Of a stretch of 64,000 bases of DNA, positions 8,054 to 16,637 are shown in pieces. The translations under genes were made by a program, and so were the position numbers. This stretch comes from Clostridium sp. 1001271st1 H5 (lineage in GTDB: Bacteria > Bacillota > Clostridia > Lachnospirales > Lachnospiraceae), in contig NZ_SPHO01000020.1 of NCBI RefSeq assembly GCF_005845215.1, positions 57,016 to 121,015 of the forward strand, given 5' to 3'. The notes below the pieces were generated by a model, which saw only the letters and a program-made list of their open reading frames with translations, searched no databases and was not told the origin of the DNA. Each line of letters begins with the position of its first letter. The stretch's first letter is position 1.

Positions 8054-8082
8054 TTTACATCTGCTTATCTTTGTGGTAGTAT
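8054..8082 (+). promoter_or_regulatory. Promoter of the lacI-type gene
   Basis: TTTACA (8054-8059), 17 bases, TAGTAT (8077-8082). The operator at 8089-8102 covers the expected start point, which predicts autoregulation. Confidence 0.65.
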
Positions 8083-8088
8083 TATATA

Positions 8089-8102
8089 TGTAACCGGTTA
8101 CA
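8089..8102. promoter_or_regulatory. LacI-family operator 1
   Basis: TGTAACCGGTTACA, a perfect 14-bp palindrome with the central CG pair typical of LacI-family operators. Two identical copies lie at 9200-9213 and 9251-9264. Confidence 0.85.
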
Positions 8103-8145
8103 GATTATTCTGGCACGGTTACAGGAAAAAGAGAGGGAAAGGGCC

Positions 8146-9168
8146 ATGAACATTAAAGAGATTGCACGCCGGGCAGGTGTCTCTTCCGCTACGATTTCCA
8201 GGGTCCTCAATAATTCGGGATATGTGAAGGAGGAAACCAGGCAGAAGGTGCTTAAGGCAGTGGAGGAGTACAACTATGTGCCCAGCGCCATTGCCAGAAG
8301 CCTGAGTATCCAGGACAGCTTAAGTGTGGGAACCATTATCCCGGATATTGAAAATGAGTTTTTCTCCAAGGTCATAAGCGGAATCAGCGAGGTGGCCGAG
8401 ACATATCATTATAATATTGTTTTTCTGGGAACCAATGAGACATTGGACAAGGAACATGACTTTTTAAAAATCGTGGAAAGCCAGAGACTGAAGGGCGTAA
8501 TCATTACGCCGATTTCAGAGACGGACACGGTTACCAGGGATAATCTGCTCCGGCTGGAGGAATCCGGCATACCGGTGGTGCTGGTGGACCGTGATGTGAA
8601 GGGAGCCCAGTTTGACGGCGTTTTTGTGGACAACCAGAGGGGTTCCTATGACGGGGTAATGGAATTAATAAAGGCAGGCCATGAACGGATTGCCATCATA
8701 ACCGGACCCGAGACTTCCAAGCCTGGCAAGGACCGGTGCCAGGGCTATATGCAGGCCATGGAGGACAGCGGGCTGGCTGTGCCTGAGGCGTATGTTGCCT
8801 GCGGCGATTTTAAGATTGCCAAGGCATATGAGTGCACCGGACGGCTTCTGGGACTGAAGGAACCGCCCACAGCCATCTTTACATCCAACAACCTTTCCAC
8901 CCTTGGGTGTCTTAAGTATCTGACGGAACACAAGGTGAAGATAGGAAGGGATATTTCCCTGATGGGATTTGATGACATTGATGCCCTGCGGATGATTGAC
9001 TACAGGATATCCGTGGTGGACAGGGATGCCAGGGAACAGGGGCGGGAAGCCATGAGGCTTCTTCAGGAGTGCTTTGAGGATTCCGGGAAGAACCGCCAGA
9101 GAGGAAAGCGGATTACCATTCCTTATCAGGTAATCCTGAGAGGGTCGGAGCAAAAGAAAACAACCTGA
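8146..9168 (+). CDS. LacI-family repressor of the (deoxy)ribose operon
   Basis: 340 aa. The N-terminal helix-turn-helix, MNIKEIARRAGVSSATISRV followed by LNNSGYVKEETRQKVLKA, is classical LacI; the rest is a periplasmic-binding-protein-like sugar domain, RbsR-like (GTIIPDIENEFFSKVISGI, SLMGFDDID). GAGGGAAAG precedes the ATG. It is followed by the sugar catabolism/transport operon. Three copies of one palindrome (8089, 9200, 9251) flank its own promoter and the operon's leader, so it very likely represses both itself and the operon until a sugar or sugar phosphate binds. Confidence 0.9.
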   Translation: MNIKEIARRAGVSSATISRVLNNSGYVKEETRQKVLKAVEEYNYVPSAIARSLSIQDSLSVGTIIPDIENEFFSKVISGISEVAETYHYNIVFLGTNETLDKEHDFLKIVESQRLKGVIITPISETDTVTRDNLLRLEESGIPVVLVDRDVKGAQFDGVFVDNQRGSYDGVMELIKAGHERIAIITGPETSKPGKDRCQGYMQAMEDSGLAVPEAYVACGDFKIAKAYECTGRLLGLKEPPTAIFTSNNLSTLGCLKYLTEHKVKIGRDISLMGFDDIDALRMIDYRISVVDRDAREQGREAMRLLQECFEDSGKNRQRGKRITIPYQVILRGSEQKKTT

Positions 9169-9199
9169 CGATTAGGTCAGATTGTTTTCTGCACAAATC

Positions 9200-9213
9200 T
9201 GTAACCGGTTACA
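9200..9213. promoter_or_regulatory. LacI-family operator 2
   Basis: TGTAACCGGTTACA, identical to the copy at 8089, 123 bases upstream of the deoC start. Confidence 0.85.
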
Positions 9214-9250
9214 CACAGAACAAAAGCCATTCTATTTTTTTACTGAGATG

Positions 9251-9264
9251 TGTAACCGGTTACA
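9251..9264. promoter_or_regulatory. LacI-family operator 3
   Basis: TGTAACCGGTTACA. Its centre is 51 bp from operator 2, about five helical turns, which suits cooperative binding or looping. Confidence 0.85.
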
Positions 9265-9322
9265 GAAAATATATATTACAATTTTAACCTATATAAGCTT
9301 CAAATGGAAAAGGAGAATGAAA

Positions 9323-9958
9323 ATGGGAATTGCACACATGATTGACCACACGATGCTGAAGGCAGATGCCGGTAAGGATACCATCATTCGATACTGCAGC
9401 GAGGCAAGGGAACATAAATTTGCCTCTGTCTGTGTCAATACCTGCTTTGTGCCCCTGGTGGCGGAGCAGTTAAAGGGAAGCGGGGTAAAGACCTGCTGTG
9501 TGGTAGGGTTCCCCCTGGGAGCCATGCTTACCACAGCAAAGGCCTTTGAAGCCTCAGAGGCTGTAAAGGCAGGGGCGGACGAGGTGGATATGGTTATCAA
9601 CATAGGCGCCCTTAAGGACGGGGACGATTCCTTTGTGGAGGAGGATATCCGGGCAGTGGTAAAGGCTTCTGCAGGCGCAGTGGTAAAGGTCATCATAGAA
9701 ACCTGTCTTCTGACGGATGAGGAGAAGGTAAGAGCCTGCCGGCTGGCAGTGAAGGCAGGGGCTGATTTCGTGAAAACCTCCACCGGATTCAGTACAGGCG
9801 GGGCAACGGCAGCTGATGTGGCGCTGATGCGCAGGACGGTTGGAGAAAGTGCCAGGGTAAAGGCCAGCGGCGGTATCCGTACGCCGGAGGATGCTGCGGC
9901 CATGATTGAGGCCGGGGCAGACAGAATCGGAGCAGGCAACGGGATTGTGCTGATATAG
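9323..9958 (+). CDS. deoC: Deoxyribose-phosphate aldolase
   Basis: 211 aa class I aldolase: 2-deoxyribose 5-phosphate to glyceraldehyde 3-phosphate plus acetaldehyde. Visible motifs are IDHTMLKADA at the N-terminus, ADEVDMVINIGAL, VKVIIETCLLT, DFVKTSTGF with the Schiff-base lysine, and VKASGGIRT with the second active-site lysine. Chosen start is ATG 9323, seven bases after AGGAG; ATG 9317 is in frame but too close to that site. It is the first gene of an operon with a ribokinase-type kinase, RbsD and an ABC importer, which makes deoxyribose (from DNA breakdown) a likely substrate beside ribose. Confidence 0.93.
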   Translation: MGIAHMIDHTMLKADAGKDTIIRYCSEAREHKFASVCVNTCFVPLVAEQLKGSGVKTCCVVGFPLGAMLTTAKAFEASEAVKAGADEVDMVINIGALKDGDDSFVEEDIRAVVKASAGAVVKVIIETCLLTDEEKVRACRLAVKAGADFVKTSTGFSTGGATAADVALMRRTVGESARVKASGGIRTPEDAAAMIEAGADRIGAGNGIVLI

Positions 9959-9998
9959 CGGGCACACAGCCAGGATGGATTAAGGAGAGAAATCATAT

Positions 9999-10934
9999 AT
10001 GGAACATTTGGGAAAGAAAGTAACGGTATTCGGCAGCTTTGTGGTGGATTTGATGGGCAGGACGCCGCACCTGCCGGCAGCAGGAGAGACGGTGAAGGGA
10101 ACCGTGTTTAAGATGGGTCCCGGCGGAAAGGGATTCAACCAGGGAGTGGCGGCCCATAAGGCAGGAGCGGATGTGACCATGGTGACAAAGCTGGGTCAGG
10201 ATGCATTTGCAGACATTGCCCTTAATACCATGCATGAGCTTCACATGGATTCGGGAAGAGTACTGTATTCCAAGACAACGGAGACAGGATGCGCCCTGAT
10301 TATGGTGGATGAAAACAGCAGCCAGAACGAAATCGTGGTCATACTGGGGGCCTGCAATACCATTACGGACCAGGAAGTGGATTCCCTGGAGGATTTGGTG
10401 GGACAGTCCGAATATCTGCTGACACAGCTGGAGACTAACGTATCCTCTGTGGAACGCATTGTGGACATGGCATACAGGAAGGGCGTCAAGGTCATTTTAA
10501 ATACAGCTCCTGTGCAGCCTGTCAGTGATGAGCTTTTGGGCAAGATTGACCTGATTACGCCCAACGAGGTGGAGGCGGAGATTCTCACAGGAATCAAGGT
10601 GGACAGCGAGGAAGCAGCGGATAAGGCGGCGGACTGGTTCTTTTCCAAGGGCGTAAAGAACGTGCTGATTACACTGGGGCATCGCGGCGTATACATAAAC
10701 ACGGGAGAAAAGAAGGGAATCATACCTGCCTATAAGGTGGACGCAGTGGATACCACCGGCGCCGGGGATGCATTTAACGGCGGCCTTCTGGCAGCGCTGT
10801 CAGAGGGAAAGGATTTGTGGGAGGCAGCTGATTTTGCCAATGCCCTGGCGGCGCTGTCCGTACAGAAAATCGGCACCACGCCCTCCATGCCGGTCAGGGA
10901 AGAGATTGACGCATTTATGGCAGCAAACCATTGA
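9999..10934 (+). CDS. rbsK: Ribokinase-family sugar kinase (ribo- or deoxyribokinase)
   Basis: 311 aa PfkB-family kinase that phosphorylates ribose or 2-deoxyribose at O5 in the cytoplasm. N-terminal GSFVVDLMGRTPHLPAAGET and the GGKGFNQGVAA motif (PfkB signature 1) are present; signature 2 is DTTGAGDAFNGG with the catalytic Asp. AAGGAGA precedes the ATG. It follows deoC by 40 bases and precedes rbsD. The pairing with deoC would fit a deoxyribokinase role, but family members are too alike to decide by eye. Confidence 0.88.
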   Translation: MEHLGKKVTVFGSFVVDLMGRTPHLPAAGETVKGTVFKMGPGGKGFNQGVAAHKAGADVTMVTKLGQDAFADIALNTMHELHMDSGRVLYSKTTETGCALIMVDENSSQNEIVVILGACNTITDQEVDSLEDLVGQSEYLLTQLETNVSSVERIVDMAYRKGVKVILNTAPVQPVSDELLGKIDLITPNEVEAEILTGIKVDSEEAADKAADWFFSKGVKNVLITLGHRGVYINTGEKKGIIPAYKVDAVDTTGAGDAFNGGLLAALSEGKDLWEAADFANALAALSVQKIGTTPSMPVREEIDAFMAANH

Positions 10935-10963
10935 CATCAGTAACAGGAGAAGGGGAAACGAAC

Positions 10964-11362
10964 ATGTTAAAGACAGGAATATTACATCCACAGCTGGCCA
11001 GGGTGCTGGCGGAACTGAGACACAAGGATACCATTATTATCGGAGACGCAGGGCTGCCCATTCCCAGGGGAGTGGAGCGCGTGGACCTGGGCTGGAGGCC
11101 CGGTGACCCGGCTTACCTGGATGTACTTGAAGAAATACTTAAATATATCGTGGTGGAGGGAGCCGTGTTCGCGGATGAGGCTCTGACTGTGACTCCGGAC
11201 TTCCACAAGAAGGCGCTGGCCCTTCTGCCCCAGGGCCTTCCGGTGGAATACATTCCCCACACAGAGCTTAAGGAGCGCAGCAGGGATGCCAAGGCCATTG
11301 TCCTTACCGGTGAATTTACCGGATACACCAACGTGATATTAGTGGCTGGATGCGCTTACTGA
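10964..11362 (+). CDS. rbsD: D-ribose pyranase
   Basis: 132 aa. Catalyses interconversion of beta-pyranose and beta-furanose ribose, so that the kinase gets the furanose form. GILHPQLARVLAELRHKD holds the catalytic His; GDAGLPIP and the C-terminal GEFTGYTNVILVAGCAY are diagnostic. Start ATG 10964 follows AGGAGAAGGGG. Its presence shows that ribose itself is handled by this operon. Confidence 0.93.
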   Translation: MLKTGILHPQLARVLAELRHKDTIIIGDAGLPIPRGVERVDLGWRPGDPAYLDVLEEILKYIVVEGAVFADEALTVTPDFHKKALALLPQGLPVEYIPHTELKERSRDAKAIVLTGEFTGYTNVILVAGCAY

Positions 11363-11419
11363 TACAGCCCTGGTAAAAGGGGTGCTCTCAGGAACTCTTA
11401 GCAGCAAGGGAGGGGTAAC

Positions 11420-12922
11420 ATGGAAGAAAAATTAGTATTGCAGATGGATTCAATTGTGAAGACATTTCCGGGTGTAAAAGCCCTGGATGGAGTCCATCTG
11501 GATGTGAGGAGGGGCGAGGTGCACGCCCTGTGCGGTGAGAACGGCGCAGGCAAATCCACCCTGATGAAAATCATAGCAGGAGCCCAGGGATATACTTCCG
11601 GACACATGTATGTCAATGGGGAGGAAGTGGTGTTCCACTCCACCAAGGATGCGGAGCGCAAGGGAATCGCCATGATATACCAGGAATTCAACATGGTGCG
11701 GGACCTGTCCGTGGCGGAGAATATGTATTTGGGAAGGCTTCCGAAAACTTCCTACGGCGCAGTGGACTGGAAGAAGCTGTACAAGGACGCCCAGGAGGAG
11801 CTGGACCGTCTGGGTCTTAAGTTTGACTGCCGCACCAAGGTGCGCAACCTGTCTGTGGCTGAATCCCAGATGACGGAAATCGCAAAGTGCCTGACCATAG
11901 GCGCCAAGGTCATCATCATGGACGAGCCCACGGCTGCCCTGACAGATGAGGAAATCCGTATCCTGTTTAAAATCATAGCGGAGCTTAAGGAGAAGGGGAT
12001 TTCCATTCTGTATATCTCCCACCGAATGGATGAGATTTTCGAGATTTCAGACCGCCTGACCGTGTTCAGGGATGGAAAATACATAGCGACCAAGGATATA
12101 AAGGACACCAACTATGACGAGGTGGTTTCCATGATGGTGGGTCGCAGTGTTACCAACCTGTACCCTGAGAGGGATTACAGGCAGGATGAAACTGTGCTGG
12201 AGCTTAAGGATATCTGCGGCAAAGGCGTCCGCAACGTGAACCTCAGCCTCCGCAGGGGCGAAATACTGGGAGTGGCCGGACTTCTGGGCTCAGGCACCAT
12301 AGAGCTGTCTAAAATCGTGTACGGGGCGCTTCCCATGGAGTCCGGAGAGATTTACATAAACGGGGAAAAGAAGGACTGCTCCAGCCCAAAGAAAGCGTTG
12401 AAGGCAGGAATCGGATTTGTGTCCGATGACAGGAAGCAGGAAGGGCTGGTGCTCATACGCAATATCAGGGAGAATGTTTCCCTGTCATCCCTGGACAAGA
12501 TAACCCATTTCATTCATCTGGATAAGAAGCTGGAGACAAAACAGATTGACGCGCAGGTCAGGAGGCTCAACATTAAAATCAGCAGCCTGCAGCAGCTGGC
12601 AGGTAAACTCAGCGGCGGCAACCAGCAGAAGGTGGTATTTGCCAAGGTGCTGGAGGCCAACCCGTCCATCCTGATTCTGGACGAGCCCACCCGCGGCGTG
12701 GATGTGGGGGCCAAGGCGGAAATCTATCAAATCATGGATGAGCTGACCAGGGCCGGAAAAAGCATTATACTGATTTCCACGGACCTGCCCGAGGTCATTG
12801 GAATGAGCGACCGGGTGGTCATCATGAGGGAAGGCCGTACGGTCCTGGAAATACCCAAGTCAGAAATGAATCAGGAAATTATTTTAGCCCATGCATCCGG
12901 AGGTGTCAGCGAAAATGAATAA
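11420..12922 (+). CDS. rbsA: Sugar ABC transporter ATP-binding protein
   Basis: 500 aa with two fused ABC domains, as in RbsA/MglA. Domain 1 has Walker A GENGAGKST near residue 40 and the Walker B strand VIIMDEPTAAL near 170; domain 2 keeps the LSGGNQQK signature and SILILDEPTRGVDVGAK but has a degenerate Walker A (GLLGSGTIEL), usual for this family. Strong GGAGGGG site before the ATG. The last eight bases overlap the permease start, indicating translational coupling. Confidence 0.93.
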   Translation: MEEKLVLQMDSIVKTFPGVKALDGVHLDVRRGEVHALCGENGAGKSTLMKIIAGAQGYTSGHMYVNGEEVVFHSTKDAERKGIAMIYQEFNMVRDLSVAENMYLGRLPKTSYGAVDWKKLYKDAQEELDRLGLKFDCRTKVRNLSVAESQMTEIAKCLTIGAKVIIMDEPTAALTDEEIRILFKIIAELKEKGISILYISHRMDEIFEISDRLTVFRDGKYIATKDIKDTNYDEVVSMMVGRSVTNLYPERDYRQDETVLELKDICGKGVRNVNLSLRRGEILGVAGLLGSGTIELSKIVYGALPMESGEIYINGEKKDCSSPKKALKAGIGFVSDDRKQEGLVLIRNIRENVSLSSLDKITHFIHLDKKLETKQIDAQVRRLNIKISSLQQLAGKLSGGNQQKVVFAKVLEANPSILILDEPTRGVDVGAKAEIYQIMDELTRAGKSIILISTDLPEVIGMSDRVVIMREGRTVLEIPKSEMNQEIILAHASGGVSENE

Positions 12923-13877
12923 TATAAATAAGAAAAAATGTATCGGCCAGCTCAATATTTACCGTTCCGTACTGATTTTACTGGTAATCTGCGTATTTGC
13001 AACCATATTGTCCCCCAGCTTTTTAAGCGTGGCCAACCTGTTTAACGTGTTTAAGCAGATTACAGTGGCCGGTATTGTGGGATGCGGCATGACCTTTGTC
13101 ATCCTCACCGGAGGAATCGACCTTTCCGTGGGCTCCATCCTGGGCCTGGCAGGCGTTCTGGCCTCCGGCATCCTGGAATCCACGGGCAATGCGGGCGCGG
13201 CCATTCTGGTGGCTCTGGCTGTAGGCATAGGATGCGGCGCTGTAAATGGTTTTTTTGTGGCAGTGTGTGAGATTCCTCCCTTTATCTCCACCCTGGGCAT
13301 GATGACCCTCCTGCGCGGATGCATCCTCGTTTATACAAAAGGCTCCCCCATTCCCATTAAGGTGGATGCCTACAAATTTTTTGGCAAGGGTACAGTTGCC
13401 GGGGTGCCGGTACCTGTCATCATCCTTATCATCCTCTTCCTCATTGCCCACTATGTGCTGACACAGACCAGCTACGGCCGCAGCATCTATGCCTTTGGGG
13501 GCAATCGGGAGGCCGCGCGCCTGTCCGGTATTTCCGTCCGCTTCACGGAGTGGATGGCGTATACGCTCAATGGGCTTATGTGCGGAATCGCAGGCGTGAT
13601 TCTGACGGCCAGACTGGGTTCTGCCCAGTCCACCAGCGGCACCGGCATTGAGATGGACGCCATTGCGGCCGTTATCCTGGGCGGCACATCCTTAAGCGGC
13701 GGCGTGGGCTTTGTGCTCCCCACCGTGGTGGGCGCCATGATTATGGGTATTATTGATAATATCCTGACACTAATGAACGTAAATCCCCATGCCACCAACA
13801 TTGTGAAGGGTGCTGTCATACTGATTGCAGTCCTGGTGGACAAGAAGGTGAAGGATTTGTCTGCCAAGGCAGAATAG
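12915..13877 (+). CDS. rbsC: Sugar ABC transporter permease
   Basis: 320 aa membrane subunit of the ribose-type importer (BPD_transp_2 family) with 8-10 hydrophobic segments. Typical stretches are GMTFVILTGGIDLSVGSILG and the late GGTSLSGGVG loop that contacts the ATPase. ATG 12915 lies inside the end of rbsA (ATGAATAA overlap); a GTG further upstream is possible but unnecessary. Confidence 0.92.
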   Translation: MNNINKKKCIGQLNIYRSVLILLVICVFATILSPSFLSVANLFNVFKQITVAGIVGCGMTFVILTGGIDLSVGSILGLAGVLASGILESTGNAGAAILVALAVGIGCGAVNGFFVAVCEIPPFISTLGMMTLLRGCILVYTKGSPIPIKVDAYKFFGKGTVAGVPVPVIILIILFLIAHYVLTQTSYGRSIYAFGGNREAARLSGISVRFTEWMAYTLNGLMCGIAGVILTARLGSAQSTSGTGIEMDAIAAVILGGTSLSGGVGFVLPTVVGAMIMGIIDNILTLMNVNPHATNIVKGAVILIAVLVDKKVKDLSAKAE

Positions 13878-13985
13878 AACATGCCCGGAACCGGGCGCAG
13901 AGGATATGGTACCTATGGTCTGCCATACCGCCCATGGTGCGGCGGGCTGTTATGCAAATTTCATAAAAGAAAAGGAGAATGTATT

Positions 13986-15035
13986 ATGAGGAAACAAATT
14001 GGGGCAACTGTACTGGCAATGGCAATGGCGTGCTCACTGATGGCTGGATGCAGCTCAGGTTCAGGGGACACCACCGCAGCGGCCGCAGCCGCAGCGACTG
14101 AGGCAGCAAAGGACGAGGCAAAGGATGAGGCCAAGGAGCCTGCTTCCGAGGCGGAGAAAACCGGCTCAGAAGAGGGAAGCGGAAAGAAATATGTGATTGG
14201 CCTTGCCATGAACACGCAGACCAACCCATTCTTCGTGGATGTAAAGGACGGAGTCCAGAAGGCTGCGGACGAGCATGGAATTGAGCTCTACATTACCGAT
14301 GCGCAGGACGACCCCACCATCCAGATGAAGGACGTGGAAAACCTGATTACAAAAAAACCGGACGCCATCATCATCGATACCTGTGATTCCGACGCCATCG
14401 TGTCCTCCATCGAGGCATGCAATGAGGCGGGGATTCCGGTATTCACCATGGACCGCGAGGCCAATGGCGGCGAGGTCATTTCACATATTGGCTATGACGC
14501 TATCAAGTCGGGCCGTATGGCTGGACAGTACCTGGTTGACACATTAGGCGGAAAGGGCAAAATTGTTGAGATTCAGGGCATTATGGGAACCAATGTTGCG
14601 CAGAACCGTTCCCAGGGCTTTAACGAAGTCATGAAGGACAATCCTGATATGGAAATCGTAGCCTGCCAGGTAGCTGATTTTGACAGGGCCAAGGGCATGA
14701 GCGTTATGGAGAATATTCTTCAGGCTAATCCGGAAATCGACGGACTTTACGCTGCAAATGACGAAATGCTGTTAGGAGCGCTGGAGGCAATGGAAGCAGC
14801 CGGAAGAACCGATGAAATCGTAAAAATCGGCTGTGACGCCATCGATGATACCCTGGATGCAATGAAGGCTGGCAAGGTTGACGCTACCATCGCAGAGCCG
14901 CCGTTCTTCCTGGGCAAAGCCATCCTGAACACTGCCTATGATTATCTGGAAGGCAAGCAGGTCGAGCCTTATGTAATCCTGGACAACCAGCTGGTGACAC
15001 AGGAAACAGTGGACAGCCTGGTAACAAAGGAATAA
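13986..15035 (+). CDS. rbsB: Sugar ABC transporter substrate-binding lipoprotein
   Basis: 349 aa. A lipoprotein signal (MRKQIGATVLAMAMACSLMA then lipobox Cys in LMAGCSS) is followed by an Ala/Glu/Lys-rich linker (about residues 25-60) and a type I periplasmic-binding fold beginning YVIGLAMNTQTNPFFVDVKD. It captures ribose or a related sugar at the outer face of the membrane. AAAGGAGAA lies before ATG 13986. Last gene of the deoC-rbs operon; unusually for Firmicutes the binding protein comes last, as it also does in the standard rbsRKDACB order of Bacillus. Confidence 0.92.
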   Translation: MRKQIGATVLAMAMACSLMAGCSSGSGDTTAAAAAAATEAAKDEAKDEAKEPASEAEKTGSEEGSGKKYVIGLAMNTQTNPFFVDVKDGVQKAADEHGIELYITDAQDDPTIQMKDVENLITKKPDAIIIDTCDSDAIVSSIEACNEAGIPVFTMDREANGGEVISHIGYDAIKSGRMAGQYLVDTLGGKGKIVEIQGIMGTNVAQNRSQGFNEVMKDNPDMEIVACQVADFDRAKGMSVMENILQANPEIDGLYAANDEMLLGALEAMEAAGRTDEIVKIGCDAIDDTLDAMKAGKVDATIAEPPFFLGKAILNTAYDYLEGKQVEPYVILDNQLVTQETVDSLVTKE

Positions 15036-15135
15036 TTTACCGGCAGTTCTTGCACACAGGAAACAGAATAATTTCAGGCCATCGGCTCATACTATGAGGG
15101 TACAAAGGAAGTACGAATCAGAAACAGGTGAGTCC

Positions 15136-16215
15136 ATGGAAAAACCCGGTAAGAAACTGAAGAAATTATTAATTATAACAGGAACCACGGGAGCGGTGTA
15201 TGCAGGATTTAAATACCTGCTGCCCCTCGTGGCTCCTTTTTTCGTGGGTTATATCCTGGCCCTGCTGCTGCGGCCTTCGGCCAGGTTTCTGTCCTACCGC
15301 ATGAAAATAACGGTAAGGGGAAAACGGCATCATATGCCCATCGGCGTCATCGGCGGCGTGGAATTTCTGGCAGTGCTGTCCGTCCTGGGAGCAGTGCTTT
15401 ACAGAGGCGCCCTGAAGCTGTGCGCAGAGGGCAAGCTGCTTATGGTACAGCTGCCTGTGTGGCTGGAACAGTTTGATGTGTGGCTCACAGGAAACTGCCA
15501 CAGGATGGAACATGCCATGGGGCTGAGGGCCGGCTGTGTGGCGGACATGGCAGGGGACATGCTCTATCATATGGTAGATACATGCAAAACAGCCGCCATG
15601 CCCTTTCTCATGGCCAACTCCATGTCTGTAATCAGCTGCCTGGCAAAAGGAGCCATTGTAAGCCTTGTGGTGTTCCTGGCAGCCATATTAAGCCTTCAGG
15701 AAATGGAGGACCTGCGGGACCGCCGGGACCAGTCCGCCTTCCGCAAGGAATTCAATATGATTGGAAGCCGCCTGGTACAGACAGGGAAAGCCTGGTTCAG
15801 GAGCCAGGGAATTATTCTGTTCATAACAACGGGACTGTGCATCGGGGGAATGTTCCTGCTGCGGAATCCATATTATATCATGGCAGGCATCGGAATCGGC
15901 ATACTGGATGCCCTTCCCATCTTTGGGACCGGTACGGTGCTTATACCATGGGCGGTCCTTAAGCTGGCCGTGGGGGACTGGAAACAGGCGTTGATTCTCA
16001 CGGCCCTTTACCTGGTGTGCTACTTCGTGCGTCAGATTCTGGAGGTGCGTATGATGGGCGGCCAGGTGGGTCTGTCTCCTCTTGAGACATTGGCGTCCGT
16101 GTATGTGGGGCTGGAACTGTTTGGATTTTTTGGGTTCATACTGGGGCCTTTGGGGCTGCTGCTGATTGAGGATATGGTGGAGGCATGGACGAAAGAGGAA
16201 GAGATGGAGACATAG
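15136..16215 (+). CDS. AI-2E family / YtvI-like integral membrane protein
   Basis: 359 aa with about eight membrane segments. The middle and end match the AI-2E transporter-like family: a stretch around GIGIGILDALPIFGTGTVLI and the end QILEVRMMGGQVGLSPLETL, followed by FGFFGFILGPLGLLLIEDM. In Firmicutes many such proteins (YtvI) are linked to sporulation; true AI-2 export is proven for few. Start chosen at ATG 15136 near GGTGAG; an in-frame ATG at 15094 is less likely. It lies 100 bases after rbsB, with no terminator I can see, so read-through is possible, though a functional link is not implied. Confidence 0.8.
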   Translation: MEKPGKKLKKLLIITGTTGAVYAGFKYLLPLVAPFFVGYILALLLRPSARFLSYRMKITVRGKRHHMPIGVIGGVEFLAVLSVLGAVLYRGALKLCAEGKLLMVQLPVWLEQFDVWLTGNCHRMEHAMGLRAGCVADMAGDMLYHMVDTCKTAAMPFLMANSMSVISCLAKGAIVSLVVFLAAILSLQEMEDLRDRRDQSAFRKEFNMIGSRLVQTGKAWFRSQGIILFITTGLCIGGMFLLRNPYYIMAGIGIGILDALPIFGTGTVLIPWAVLKLAVGDWKQALILTALYLVCYFVRQILEVRMMGGQVGLSPLETLASVYVGLELFGFFGFILGPLGLLLIEDMVEAWTKEEEMET

Positions 16216-16270
16216 GGGGATACAAGGAATGATTTGTCTGCCACAGAAGCGTCATATGGCGATTCTGTGG

Positions 16271-16299
16271 TTGACAAAGTCCCAAAACTGACGTAAAAT
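16271..16299 (+). promoter_or_regulatory. Promoter of the T-box/proS unit
   Basis: TTGACA (16271-16276), 17 bases, TAAAAT (16294-16299). Start of RNA near 16306, giving a leader of about 330 nt. Confidence 0.7.
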
Positions 16300-16344
16300 C
16301 ATTCTTACATAAAGAGATGACCAATTCATAGAAATGACATGGAA

Positions 16345-16586
16345 AGGGAACAGTAAGCGTGATTGCACGTCACAGAGAGAGGACCGAAGGTGAGAGGTCC
16401 TTACGGTTGGCAGATGCTGAACCCACCCTGGAGTCCTGCATGATGAATGCAGCGTATGCCGGCGTTAACGGATTATGAGAGAACCATGAGGGCGGACAGG
16501 GCCCTGAGGTTAATGAGGGTGGTACCGCCGAGTCATTCGGTCCCTTGTGCATAGAGCGCAGGGGACAGGGTGGCTTTTTTAGTTTC
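16345..16586 (+). promoter_or_regulatory. T-box riboswitch (proline)
   Basis: Leader that senses uncharged tRNA and controls proS by antitermination. The invariant T-box AGGGTGGTACCGCC is at 16516-16529, and the terminator stem with GCTTTTTT ends at about 16586. Stem I contains GGACCGAAGGTGAGAGGTCC (16381-16400) and a loop with ACCCACCC (16421-16428), which offers CCC or CCA proline codons as specifier, fitting the downstream prolyl-tRNA synthetase. The 5' boundary is approximate. Confidence 0.88.
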
Positions 16587-16637
16587 ATAATGTTAGATAT
16601 GCAAGGGTCAATGTAAATAACGAAAAGGAGAAGAATC

